Assembly: GCA_965228575.1 (NCBI GenBank)
Contig: CBDDHW010000063.1
Coordinates: 1-64,000 of the forward strand
Reading direction: 5' to 3'
From: UBA11612 sp965228575
GTDB taxonomy: Bacteria > Pseudomonadota > Alphaproteobacteria > Rhodospirillales > Rhodospirillaceae
Length of the DNA: 64,000 nt
Notes under the pieces: model-generated
Seen by the model: the letters and a program-made list of their open reading frames with translations, nothing else
What the model was told of the DNA's origin: nothing
Databases searched by the model: none
Shown: positions 8,235 through 16,080 of the stretch, piece after piece
Numbering within the stretch: position 1 is the stretch's first letter
Layout of the letters: each line of letters begins with the position of its first letter
Translations under genes and position numbers: made by a program

Positions 8235-8966
8235 GTGATCGGAGACATACCTAGCCAATCTCGTACGCAATCCAAAAAGCCCTCGCGCCGATCACGCGTG
8301 GTGCGCGCGGGACTTTGGATGCTCGCGGTCATCGTGCTCGCTCCGGCGGTCTTTGTCCTAATTTATCGAGTTCTTCCGCCTCCTTTAACGCCCTTAATGG
8401 TTATTCGTGGTTTGGATGACTATCCACGCGAATATGAGTGGAGGCCGTTGCACGATATTTCTGCGCAGCTCGGCCGCGCGGTCGTCGCTGCAGAGGATCA
8501 AAATTTTTGTTCGCATTCGGGATTCGATGTTGAAGCCATAAAAAGAGCTTGGGAAAATTATGGAACATCGGATGGCACGGTGCGCGGTGGCAGCACTATC
8601 AGTCAACAAACAGCGAAAAACGTTTTTCTGTGGCCGGGGCGCACCTGGATCCGCAAAGGGTTGGAAGCCTGGCTGACGGTTTACATCGAAACGCTTTGGA
8701 CTAAGCAGCGCATATTGGAGATGTATCTCAATGTTGTTGAGTGGGGGCCAGGTATTTACGGCGCGGAGGCCGCGGCCCAACACCATTTCAATAAGAGTGC
8801 GGGCAATTTGACAGCGCATGAGGCCGCGCTTCTCGCAACCGTCCTTCCTAGCCCGCTGAAATGGTCACCCTCAAATCCGGGCCCTTATGTACAGTCGCGT
8901 TCTCGCGTCAATTTGGGACGCGCGGCGAGGCTCGGAGGATTGGTAGACTGCCTGTATGCGAAGTAA
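8235..8966 (+). CDS. mtgA: Monofunctional biosynthetic peptidoglycan transglycosylase
   Basis: MtgA polymerises lipid II into glycan strands at the outer face of the inner membrane. One membrane anchor is visible (about residues 25-45), followed by the GT51 domain: AAEDQNFCSHSGFD with catalytic Glu87, GGSTISQQTAKNVFLW, KQRILEMYLNVVEWG and the IYGAEAAAQHHF element. No transpeptidase domain follows, so it is monofunctional; 243 residues is the usual length. The start is a GTG with AGGG eight bases before it. It follows rhlE on the same strand but has its own 140-bp upstream gap. Confidence 0.93.
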   Translation: MIGDIPSQSRTQSKKPSRRSRVVRAGLWMLAVIVLAPAVFVLIYRVLPPPLTPLMVIRGLDDYPREYEWRPLHDISAQLGRAVVAAEDQNFCSHSGFDVEAIKRAWENYGTSDGTVRGGSTISQQTAKNVFLWPGRTWIRKGLEAWLTVYIETLWTKQRILEMYLNVVEWGPGIYGAEAAAQHHFNKSAGNLTAHEAALLATVLPSPLKWSPSNPGPYVQSRSRVNLGRAARLGGLVDCLYAK

Positions 8967-9030
8967 CGTGAGCAGCGACGCGCACGCAGGTGTTCGGCTA
9001 TGATGAACCGGTATTGAGGGGGACTTTGTG

Positions 9031-10275
9031 ATGGCGGCACCAAAAGGGAAAAACCTGCTTGCGGTTATAGGGCCGGGATTACTGTTGGCAGCGACCGGCG
9101 TTGGCGCCGGAGACCTCGCGACGGCAAGTTTTACAGGCAGCTTGCTCGGTACTGGTATTTTGTGGGCGGTGATCGTTGGTGCTTTTCTTAAGTTCGTCGT
9201 CACCGAAGGTCTCGCGCGCTGGCAATTGGCGACAGGGATGACCTTGCTTGAAGGCGTTGTGTACCGGGTGGGTAAAACCGCAGGATGGGTATTCCTTCCC
9301 TACCTGATGTTCTGGTCGTTCTTTGTCGCCTCTGCGTTAATGAGTGCGTGCGGTGTAACACTGCATGCAATTTTTCCCGTGTTCGAAGCTGCGACTGGAA
9401 AAATTGTTTTCGGAATTACCGCCAGCGTGATCGGTCTCGCCTTGGTGCTTACCGGTGGATACCAGCTTTTTGAAAAGGTGATGCAAGGTTGCATCGCCGT
9501 GATGTTTGCAACGGTGATTGTAGCCGCAGCGATGGTTTGGCCCGGAACCGCCGCCGTTCTAGAGGGCTTGTTCGTTCCACGTATCCCAGACATCGATGGT
9601 CAGGGCTTATCATGGACGGTGGCGTTGCTCGGTGGGGTCGGCGGCACCTTCACGGTGCTCTGCTACGGCTATTGGATCCGCGAAGAGGGGCGCAGCGGAA
9701 CAGACGATCTGCGCGATTGCCGGGTAGATCTGGGAATGGGATATGTGATGACCGCGATATTCGGCATCGCCATGGTCATCGTTGGCAGCACGGTCGAGAT
9801 CGAGGGGTCCGGGGCTGGTCTTTTGGTCTCCCTCTCCGACAAAATGAGCGAGTCTCTTGGCCCAACGGGGAAATGGTTATTTTTAATTGCCGCGCTCGGT
9901 GCGGTTTTCAGCAGCCTGCTCGGTGTATGGCAAGCGGTTCCGTATCTTTTTGCCGATGCATGGCAATTGGTGAGGCGGCGATCTTCAACCGACGGCACAG
10001 CTCCGCCGCCTTCAGCTATTGATACGCGCTCTTCGCCCTACCGCGCTTACCTGGTTGCCTTAGCGATTGTGCCGATGATCGGCCTCTTTGCGAGTTTCCA
10101 AGAGGTTCAAAAAATCTACGCCATCATCGGGGCAAGCATTATCCCGCTGCTCGCATTGATTTTGCTGATCTTCAATGGGCGCGCCCAATGGATCGGCGCA
10201 GATTTCCGAAATAGCGTCGCAACGTCGGCCATATTACTTGCGACGTTGGCATTCTTTACCTGGACGGCCCTTTGA
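9031..10275 (+). CDS. Nramp-family transporter with non-canonical metal-site motif
   Basis: A roughly 414-residue inner-membrane protein with about eleven hydrophobic helices of the Nramp (SLC11) fold. Helix 1 reads GPGLLLAATGVGAGDLATA: the leading GPGLL is typical, but the canonical DPGN metal-binding motif is replaced by GAGD. Helix 6 lacks the usual MPHNLYLHS-like element and reads GGVGGTFTVLCYGYWIREEG. The protein therefore belongs to a divergent clade of Nramp-related carriers whose substrate I cannot name. The ATG at 9031 follows a GAGGGGGAC ribosome site; a GTG immediately before it is an alternative. It stands alone between mtgA and the convergent DUF1499 genes. Confidence 0.85.
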   Translation: MAAPKGKNLLAVIGPGLLLAATGVGAGDLATASFTGSLLGTGILWAVIVGAFLKFVVTEGLARWQLATGMTLLEGVVYRVGKTAGWVFLPYLMFWSFFVASALMSACGVTLHAIFPVFEAATGKIVFGITASVIGLALVLTGGYQLFEKVMQGCIAVMFATVIVAAAMVWPGTAAVLEGLFVPRIPDIDGQGLSWTVALLGGVGGTFTVLCYGYWIREEGRSGTDDLRDCRVDLGMGYVMTAIFGIAMVIVGSTVEIEGSGAGLLVSLSDKMSESLGPTGKWLFLIAALGAVFSSLLGVWQAVPYLFADAWQLVRRRSSTDGTAPPPSAIDTRSSPYRAYLVALAIVPMIGLFASFQEVQKIYAIIGASIIPLLALILLIFNGRAQWIGADFRNSVATSAILLATLAFFTWTAL

Positions 10276-10291
10276 ACGGACTAATGGCGAG

Positions 10292-11101
10292 TTACATCAA
10301 CCTCGCGTTAAGCGCATCGAGGTAGGCGCGAATGCGCTGCGCATTCTTACCCACATCACTGGTCCCAACGCGGGAGACCGAACGCACATCGATAAGACTG
10401 CCGGTTCCGCTCGGCAAAATTCGAATGACAACGTCATCAATAAATCCGTACCAAAGCGTTTGGTCCCAGGCCTCAATCCGCCCGCGGCTTTCATCAGCCG
10501 CGATTATGGTCCACCCCATGTCCTCGGCGGTAGAAAGCGCCGCTTGAAAAAGTTCATCTGCGGATACTGCAGGTAACCCAAGGGTTCGAATATCGGGATA
10601 CGCACCTCGCTGCGCTTGCGGCACGTCGAGCGGGCCGCCCCGAACCGTTACTTCGCGAACATACTCTGATGGATTTTGAGCGTTGGTGGCTTTTCTTAAT
10701 GCAAGCGCGGCTTCAAACAAGGGCGGGTTATTGAAGTCCGTCGTGATGTCATGGATCGGCGGTACGGTGCGTGCAACCTGCTGCAGGGAATAAGGAATAT
10801 AGAAAGCCAGCGCACCAATGACGACGCCAAACACAGCGATCGCCGAGCGGGAGATAAAATCACTCTTGTACAAAACGTACGATGCAATAACCGCTGCAAG
10901 ACACACGAGACCGCCGCCGATCGCGATTATCGCTCCATAACGCAGGATGCCAAAGGCGACGCCCCGATCCCAAAATTCCAGGCGGTAGCTTGTTCCCGAG
11001 AATATCGCGAGCAGCGCTCCGAGAACCGCAACAGAGAAACCGATGAGTACGATGCGATTGAAGTTACGGCCTAGCCAGCTGGTCTGCATCTCTGCCGACA
11101 T
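10292..11101 (-). CDS. DUF1499 membrane protein, copy 1
   Basis: A 269-residue protein with three hydrophobic segments in the first 110 residues and a C-terminal DUF1499 domain. Typical of that domain are the PPIHDITTD element, the stretch PDIRTLGLP, WTIIAADESRGRIEAWDQT and the final RSVSRVGTSDVGKNAQRIRAYL. The biochemical role of DUF1499 is unknown. It lies two bases after a close paralogue that has the same organisation, so the pair arose by tandem duplication. It is the last gene of the minus-strand run that begins near dinB. Confidence 0.85.
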   Translation of the reverse strand: MSAEMQTSWLGRNFNRIVLIGFSVAVLGALLAIFSGTSYRLEFWDRGVAFGILRYGAIIAIGGGLVCLAAVIASYVLYKSDFISRSAIAVFGVVIGALAFYIPYSLQQVARTVPPIHDITTDFNNPPLFEAALALRKATNAQNPSEYVREVTVRGGPLDVPQAQRGAYPDIRTLGLPAVSADELFQAALSTAEDMGWTIIAADESRGRIEAWDQTLWYGFIDDVVIRILPSGTGSLIDVRSVSRVGTSDVGKNAQRIRAYLDALNARLM

Positions 11102-11103
11102 CT

Positions 11104-11916
11104 CTACCCCTCCAAATTCTTGAGGGTGTTGAGATAGGCGCGGATGCGCTGAGCATTTTTGCCGACATCGCTCCCACCAAGGCGGGATTTCGAGCGAATA
11201 TCGAGAACGCTTCCCGCCCCTTGCGGGCGGATGCGAATTACAACGTCATCGACAAACCCCATAAAGGTTGTCTTGTGCCACGCTTCAATTCGGCCGTCGT
11301 CTTTATCTTCTGCAACAATTGTCCAACTTTGTTGTTGGGCGGCCTCAAGAGCGAGATCAAATGCTTCTTCAGTGCTCTTGTTTGGAAATGTGACCGGCTG
11401 AATATCTGGATAGGCCTCTTTTTGCAGTTCCGGCACATTGAGAATCTCACCGCGCCGCTCGTAGTACACCAGGTACTCTGCTGGATTGGGTGCGTCGTCA
11501 GCGATCCGTAGCGGAACAATGTCAACAAACCGCGGGGGGTCTGAGGTATCGGTGCTGATGTCATGAATCGGCGGAACCGACCCACCCAGCTGCTGTTGTG
11601 CGTAGGGTATGTACGTTGCAACGCCCGCAATGACCAAGCCGAGTAACGGGAACAAAGACTTTGAAATAAAGTCGCCTTTGTAGAAAACAATCGCCCCGAT
11701 CAGGGTAAGAAGGCAAAGTGCTGCGCCCGCGGCTGAAATATACGCCCCCATCGGTAAAACGGTGCGCAGAGACGTCAGAAGGTCGATCACGTCGATGCGA
11801 TAGAGAACACCCGCCGATAGGCCGGTGAGCACACCAATCATCGCAACGGCAAAACTCAGGAGTCCGATGCGACCAAAATTTCGCTCAAGCCAACTTGATT
11901 GCACATTTTCTGACAT
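11104..11916 (-). CDS. DUF1499 membrane protein, copy 2
   Basis: A 270-residue paralogue of the preceding entry, sharing the start SWLERNFGRIGL, three N-terminal membrane helices, PPIHDISTDTSDPP, WTIVAEDKDDGRIEAWH and SRLGGSDVGKNAQRIRAYL. The two copies are clearly diverged, so the duplication is not recent. The function is unknown; the amphitopic layout suggests a domain at the membrane surface. It is followed with a two-base gap by copy 1 and preceded by the isomerase gene 17 bases upstream, so all three may be co-transcribed. Confidence 0.85.
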   Translation of the reverse strand: MSENVQSSWLERNFGRIGLLSFAVAMIGVLTGLSAGVLYRIDVIDLLTSLRTVLPMGAYISAAGAALCLLTLIGAIVFYKGDFISKSLFPLLGLVIAGVATYIPYAQQQLGGSVPPIHDISTDTSDPPRFVDIVPLRIADDAPNPAEYLVYYERRGEILNVPELQKEAYPDIQPVTFPNKSTEEAFDLALEAAQQQSWTIVAEDKDDGRIEAWHKTTFMGFVDDVVIRIRPQGAGSVLDIRSKSRLGGSDVGKNAQRIRAYLNTLKNLEG

Positions 11917-11933
11917 CGATTTTCCTCCCAGAC

Positions 11934-12536
11934 TTATCGATTTTTAGCGAGACGGCGCTCCAAGTGTACGAGCCGGTCCGCGCCCCAAAAAGGCTCCCCA
12001 TCAAGAACCATGAATGGCGCCCCGATCATACCGTCTGCTTTAGCTGTGTCCACGGCGCTCACAACGGCCTGCCGCGCGCCTTTGTCTTGGGACGCGGCGG
12101 AGATTTTCTCCTCGGTAATGCCCTCGATTCCCGCGCAGGCGGCGGCAATATCGGCCGCCGTGGCCACAGAACGGCCCTCGCCAAAAACGGCCTTGGTAAT
12201 GGCCTTGGCATAAGCTCGCGCGAGGGCTTCGTCCTTGGCCTTAAGTGACCAGAACGCGAGGCGTGCCAGTTTGACGGGCGGGGGGAAGGAGGCGGGAAGC
12301 TTTCCGGGCAGCCCGGCGAGCTGGCAACTTCTGTCAAAATCGATCGCGAGGTAATTGAATTTGCTCGGCACGGTCGGAGGAGGAGCAACACCCTGATCGC
12401 GAAATATATGGGCCAAGGAGACCGCGATCCAATCGACGTCTCGGTTATAACGTTCGGCGATGCCATCGATCTGCTGAGCGGCAATGTAAGAGAACGACGA
12501 ATTAAAATCGAAGTAAAAGCGAATGGGGGAACTCAT
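11934..12536 (-). CDS. 2-hydroxychromene-2-carboxylate isomerase family protein (DsbA fold)
   Basis: A 200-residue cytosolic protein of the DsbA-fold, glutathione-dependent HCCA isomerase (kappa-class GST-like) family. The N-terminal FYFDFNSSFSYIA carries the catalytic serine region that replaces the CxxC of DsbA, and the C-terminal GAPFMVLDGEPFWGADRL is the cis-proline and tail motif of the family. Named members isomerise naphthalene breakdown intermediates, but many homologues have unknown substrates, and no other aromatic-degradation gene is seen here. It follows the molybdenum hydroxylase small subunits on the same strand. Confidence 0.88.
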   Translation of the reverse strand: MSSPIRFYFDFNSSFSYIAAQQIDGIAERYNRDVDWIAVSLAHIFRDQGVAPPPTVPSKFNYLAIDFDRSCQLAGLPGKLPASFPPPVKLARLAFWSLKAKDEALARAYAKAITKAVFGEGRSVATAADIAAACAGIEGITEEKISAASQDKGARQAVVSAVDTAKADGMIGAPFMVLDGEPFWGADRLVHLERRLAKNR

Positions 12537-12592
12537 TTCTCAATACCCTTCCGACACGTTCAGCGCATATATATTCAGGCAGCAAAAATAAA

Positions 12593-13387
12593 TTATGCAA
12601 TCGCGGCAACTGCGCGCTGGGCCATAACCTTAACAAGATGCGCGCGATATTCGGCTGAGGCGTGCATATCTTCGTTTAACTCATCGGCGGAAACGGAAAG
12701 ATCATTGAGCGCATCCGGTGTAAACGCATTTGTGAGTGCTGACTCCATCTCAGGGCTACGAAACACGCACGGCCCCGCGCCGGTAATAGCCACGCGAATC
12801 CCTGAATCGATTTCGGCGATCATCACACCGACAACCGCATAACCTGACGCTGGATTGGGAAACTTTCTATAGGCCGCACGTTTCACCTTTGGAAACTCGA
12901 CTTTGACGATGAGCTCCCCGGGGTCCAGGGCGGTTTCAAACATTCCCGTGAAAAATGCATCTGATTCGATTGCGCGTTTTGACGTGTGCACGCGTGCATT
13001 CAAACCCAGAACCGCGGCGGGATAATCCGCGCTGGGGTCGTTGTTGGCAATGGAGCCGCCCAACGTCCCGCGGTTTCTGACTTGCGGATCTCCAATATCA
13101 AGGGCCAGATCGCAAAGTGCTGGGATAACATTGCGAACGTCAGATGACGCAGCGACATCGGCGTGATAAACGCCAGCCCCAATCGTGACCGCCCCGTCCT
13201 TCACGTCAATATTCCGCAGTTCGTCGAGAGCGCCGATATCCACCACATCGGATGGCTGCGCTAAGCGTTGCTTCAATGTGGGAATAAGAGTTTGACCGCC
13301 CGCTAAAAACACAGCGTCGTCGGCCGCAGTGAACATTGTTTCCGCATCGTCGACGGTTTTCGCACGTATATATTTAAAGGCGTACAT
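12593..13387 (-). CDS. Xanthine dehydrogenase/CODH family FAD-binding subunit (CoxM-like)
   Basis: A 264-residue FAD-binding medium subunit of the molybdenum hydroxylase family. The two flavin motifs are present: AGGQTLIPTLKQRL near residue 32 and TLGGSIANNDPSADYP near residue 110. It passes electrons from the 2Fe-2S subunit to an acceptor. It lies 16 bases after the 2Fe-2S gene and shares its direction. No gene for the molybdopterin-binding large subunit is found beside it, which is unusual for this family. Confidence 0.9.
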   Translation of the reverse strand: MYAFKYIRAKTVDDAETMFTAADDAVFLAGGQTLIPTLKQRLAQPSDVVDIGALDELRNIDVKDGAVTIGAGVYHADVAASSDVRNVIPALCDLALDIGDPQVRNRGTLGGSIANNDPSADYPAAVLGLNARVHTSKRAIESDAFFTGMFETALDPGELIVKVEFPKVKRAAYRKFPNPASGYAVVGVMIAEIDSGIRVAITGAGPCVFRSPEMESALTNAFTPDALNDLSVSADELNEDMHASAEYRAHLVKVMAQRAVAAIA

Positions 13388-13403
13388 TCGTGGTACCCCG
13401 ACC

Positions 13404-13898
13404 CTAGGACTCGACCTGGACGCCCATAGCTGCGGCGCCCGCGAGAATGGATTTCACAATGGCTTGATATCCGGTACAGCGACAGAAATTTCCTTCAAGC
13501 TCCTCACGAATCAATTTCTCAGTCAGAATTTTATCTTTGTTGCGTTCGACCAAACCAAGCGCGCTCATGATCATTCCCGGCGTGCAAAATCCGCATTGTA
13601 AACCATGATGCTCGCGAAAGGCCGCTTGCATGGGGTGAAGGGTATCGTCATCAGGCGCGATACCTTCAATTGTTTGTACCGCATGCCCATCGGTTTGGAC
13701 CGCAAGGACCGTGCAGGCTTTTACCGATTTTCCGTCGAGATGAACCGTGCATGCGCCGCACTGACTGGTATCACACCCAACATGGGTTCCTGTGAGACGC
13801 AGCTCGCTGCGCAAAAATTCTACCAACAGCGTGCGGCCTTCGACATCTGCCGTATGTTGGGCGCCGTTTACGTCAACAGAAATTTTCACCATGTCCAT
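13404..13898 (-). CDS. (2Fe-2S)-binding small subunit of a molybdenum hydroxylase (CoxS-like)
   Basis: A 164-residue protein carrying two 2Fe-2S clusters. The plant-ferredoxin type cluster is marked by GCDTSQCGACTVHLDG and the downstream cysteine in SVKACTV; the helical second cluster by CGFCTPGMIMSA and CRCTGYQAIV. Such subunits relay electrons from the molybdenum site to FAD. It sits between the CoxG-like and FAD subunits, 22 and 16 bases apart. A GGAAG ribosome site precedes the ATG. The cofactor-bearing catalytic partner must be encoded elsewhere or be absent. Confidence 0.92.
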   Translation of the reverse strand: MDMVKISVDVNGAQHTADVEGRTLLVEFLRSELRLTGTHVGCDTSQCGACTVHLDGKSVKACTVLAVQTDGHAVQTIEGIAPDDDTLHPMQAAFREHHGLQCGFCTPGMIMSALGLVERNKDKILTEKLIREELEGNFCRCTGYQAIVKSILAGAAAMGVQVES

Positions 13899-13920
13899 CT
13901 CGTCTTCCGCCAGCGAGCCC

Positions 13921-14553
13921 TCATATTAGACCAAGAGCAAAAAGCGCGGCGAGAACTGCGATCGCTGCAGCGGCCCCAATTATTATCCACAATCCGGTGT
14001 TTGATTTTTGAACGAAATTTGAACCAGCTGGCGCAGTGGACGGCGCTGCCGTCTCCGCATTTTGCCCGGCGTCTGCTGCGGATTCTAACGGCACCATCTC
14101 TTCTTCCGGGGGCATTGCGACCGCAAGTTCACTGAGCCGCGCAAAAAACTCATCCGCCAACTTTTTCGCCGTTGAAGCAATTAAGCGTCCGCCGATTTGA
14201 GCGAGTTTTCCCGCGACCGATGCATCCACGTCGTACATCAAACGTGTCCCGTCCGGATCATCGACTAGGCGCACTTTAGCACCACCCTTTGCGAAGCCAG
14301 CTGCTCCACCCTTGCCTTGACCATGAATGGTATACCCATTGGGAGGATCAAGGTCCGACAGCGTCACCACGCCCTTGAATGTCGCTTTTACGGGTCCGAC
14401 CTTCGCGGTCACACTCGCTTCGATTTCTGTCTCCGATATGCGGGAAATCGATTGGCAGCCTGGAATTGCTGCTTTCAGGACGTCAATGTCATTGAGCGCC
14501 GCCCATACGTTCTCGCGGGGAGCGGCGATAACATATTCGCCCTTCATGTCCAT
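13921..14553 (-). CDS. Carbon monoxide dehydrogenase subunit G-like (CoxG, SRPBCC) protein
   Basis: A 210-residue SRPBCC-fold protein with a C-terminal membrane anchor (about residues 186-209). The N-terminal domain begins MKGEYVIAAPRENVWAALND and contains IPGCQSISR, GPVKATFKG and the TRLMYDVDASVAGKLAQIG element typical of CoxG. In carboxydotrophs CoxG tethers the CO dehydrogenase to the membrane; homologues accompany other molybdenum hydroxylases. I choose the ATG at 14553, nine bases after GGAG, rather than the first in-frame ATG at 14601. It heads the three-gene set with the 2Fe-2S and FAD subunits. Confidence 0.88.
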   Translation of the reverse strand: MDMKGEYVIAAPRENVWAALNDIDVLKAAIPGCQSISRISETEIEASVTAKVGPVKATFKGVVTLSDLDPPNGYTIHGQGKGGAAGFAKGGAKVRLVDDPDGTRLMYDVDASVAGKLAQIGGRLIASTAKKLADEFFARLSELAVAMPPEEEMVPLESAADAGQNAETAAPSTAPAGSNFVQKSNTGLWIIIGAAAAIAVLAALFALGLI

Positions 14554-14631
14554 GCTTGAGGTCTCCAGAGCCAAAAAATTTCGCAGAGAAAGACATGACA
14601 TACCGCGCGCCGGTCACGCAACCGCCCCATC

Positions 14632-15927
14632 TCAAGCATCTTCCCGGCCTTTACGAATTGCGCGGCGGCCAAACTTGGCGCGCACGGCATCCATGGCGCG
14701 CTCGACTTCGGCATAGTGGGTCTCTTCGCTTTGACCACTTTGGGCAAATAGATCGCCCTGACCTACCATTGACGCTTCAACGAGCGTATCGACTCCCACA
14801 CCGATAAGGCGAAAAGATCGGCCTTGTGTTTCCCGTACCATCAGGGGTTCGGCGGCACGAAAAATTGTTTCGGCGAGTTGTGTCGGCGCGGGCAAACGGC
14901 TGCGACGGGTCATCAGTTTGAACCGTGCAGTTTTTAATTTGAGAGTGACGGTGCGGCCCGCGAACCCTTTGGACTTCAACCTTTCCGCAACTCGTTCACA
15001 TAAGGGCCAAAGGCGGCGGCGCAGTTCCGCTAAATCTCCGATATCTTGTGCGAATGTTGTTTCGGTGGAAATAGACTTTGCCGGGCGAGAGGAACGAACC
15101 GGACGGTGATCTACACCGTGGGCAAGCCGGGATAAGTATTCTCCTGTTTCTCCGTAACGCCCGATGAACTCGGTCTGGTTCTGACGCTGCAGATCACCAA
15201 CCGTGCGCAAACCATCGACCTTCAAGCGGTCTGCTAGGGCCGGACCGACACCGGGAAGCCGCGAGAGCGGGAGATCATGTAAAATCTCTACAGCGTCACT
15301 TTTCCCGATGACAGCAAATCCATTTGGTTTATCGAGATCTGAGGCGACTTTGGCTAAAAATTTATTGTAACTGAGGCCAATGGAGACGGTGATGCGCACG
15401 TCCCGCTCTACTTCCCGGGCGATGTGCGCGAGCGTTGCGGCCGGCGATCTTGAAAATAATTTGGCCGTTCCCGACAAGTCGAGGAACGCCTCGTCGAGGG
15501 ATAAAGGTTCAACCAATGGCGTTGCGGCGTCGAATATTTTTCGAACGAGCCCGCTGGCCTCTTTGTACTTCGCCATATTGGGTTTGATCACAACGGCATC
15601 GGGGCAGAGCTTTAACGCCTTGAACATCGGCATGGCCGAGCGAGGTCCGAACCGTCTGGCGACATAACACGCCGTTGAAACCACGCCCCGCTGACTTCCA
15701 CCCACCAGCACAGGTTTATCTTTAAGCGAAGGATCGTCGCGTTTCTCGACGGCGGCAAAAAACGCATCGCAGTCAATGTGTGCGAGAGATAGACGCCCGA
15801 GTTCAGGGTGACGGACGAGGCGGCTCGAACCGCAAGTCGTACACTCAGCCCCCTGAGGCGCCGTATACTCAGACAAACAGTCTCGGCACAGCGAGACAAC
15901 ATCATCGGATTGTGAAGAGGAACTCAT
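14632..15927 (-). CDS. dinB: DNA polymerase IV with N-terminal CxxC-CxxC extension
   Basis: A 431-residue Y-family translesion polymerase. Catalytic elements are HIDCDAFFAAVEKRD near residue 50 and the SLDEAFLDLSG motif near residue 145, followed by the helix-hairpin-helix region (LPGVGPALADRL) and a little-finger domain. Before the polymerase core there is an extension with Cys14, Cys17, Cys29 and Cys32, a probable zinc ribbon that most DinB proteins lack. No GTTC-N7-GTTC LexA box of the alphaproteobacterial type is seen in the upstream gap. It is transcribed away from the ABC exporter gene. Confidence 0.93.
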   Translation of the reverse strand: MSSSSQSDDVVSLCRDCLSEYTAPQGAECTTCGSSRLVRHPELGRLSLAHIDCDAFFAAVEKRDDPSLKDKPVLVGGSQRGVVSTACYVARRFGPRSAMPMFKALKLCPDAVVIKPNMAKYKEASGLVRKIFDAATPLVEPLSLDEAFLDLSGTAKLFSRSPAATLAHIAREVERDVRITVSIGLSYNKFLAKVASDLDKPNGFAVIGKSDAVEILHDLPLSRLPGVGPALADRLKVDGLRTVGDLQRQNQTEFIGRYGETGEYLSRLAHGVDHRPVRSSRPAKSISTETTFAQDIGDLAELRRRLWPLCERVAERLKSKGFAGRTVTLKLKTARFKLMTRRSRLPAPTQLAETIFRAAEPLMVRETQGRSFRLIGVGVDTLVEASMVGQGDLFAQSGQSEETHYAEVERAMDAVRAKFGRRAIRKGREDA

Positions 15928-16012
15928 TTGTAGAGTCTAAGCCCATCGCGAACCGCAAAACCATGGGGAGTTGGCCCTACACAGCACCGCGATTTCCAGG
16001 CTGAGATTGACT

Positions 16013-16032
16013 TTGGGCTTTAAAAAGCCCAA
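16013..16032. promoter_or_regulatory. Inverted repeat between dinB and the ABC exporter
   Basis: TTGGGCTTT and AAAGCCCAA form nine-base perfect arms with a two-base centre, about 50 bases before the start of the exporter gene. It could be a protein-binding site or a leader hairpin. No T-run follows on the plus strand. Confidence 0.35.
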
Positions 16033-16080
16033 TTCAGGCGGTTCAACCAAGCTTTGAGCAAAGCAACAAGGAAATCCCCC

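Noticed and set aside
12059..12484. A 141-codon frame on the minus strand in a different phase from the isomerase
   Set aside because: Overlaps the isomerase gene, whose motifs are clear; low-complexity composition.
15928..16080. LexA (SOS) box in front of dinB
   Set aside because: No GTTC-N7-GTTC pattern or its complement is present; one GTTC and one GAAC occur without a partner.
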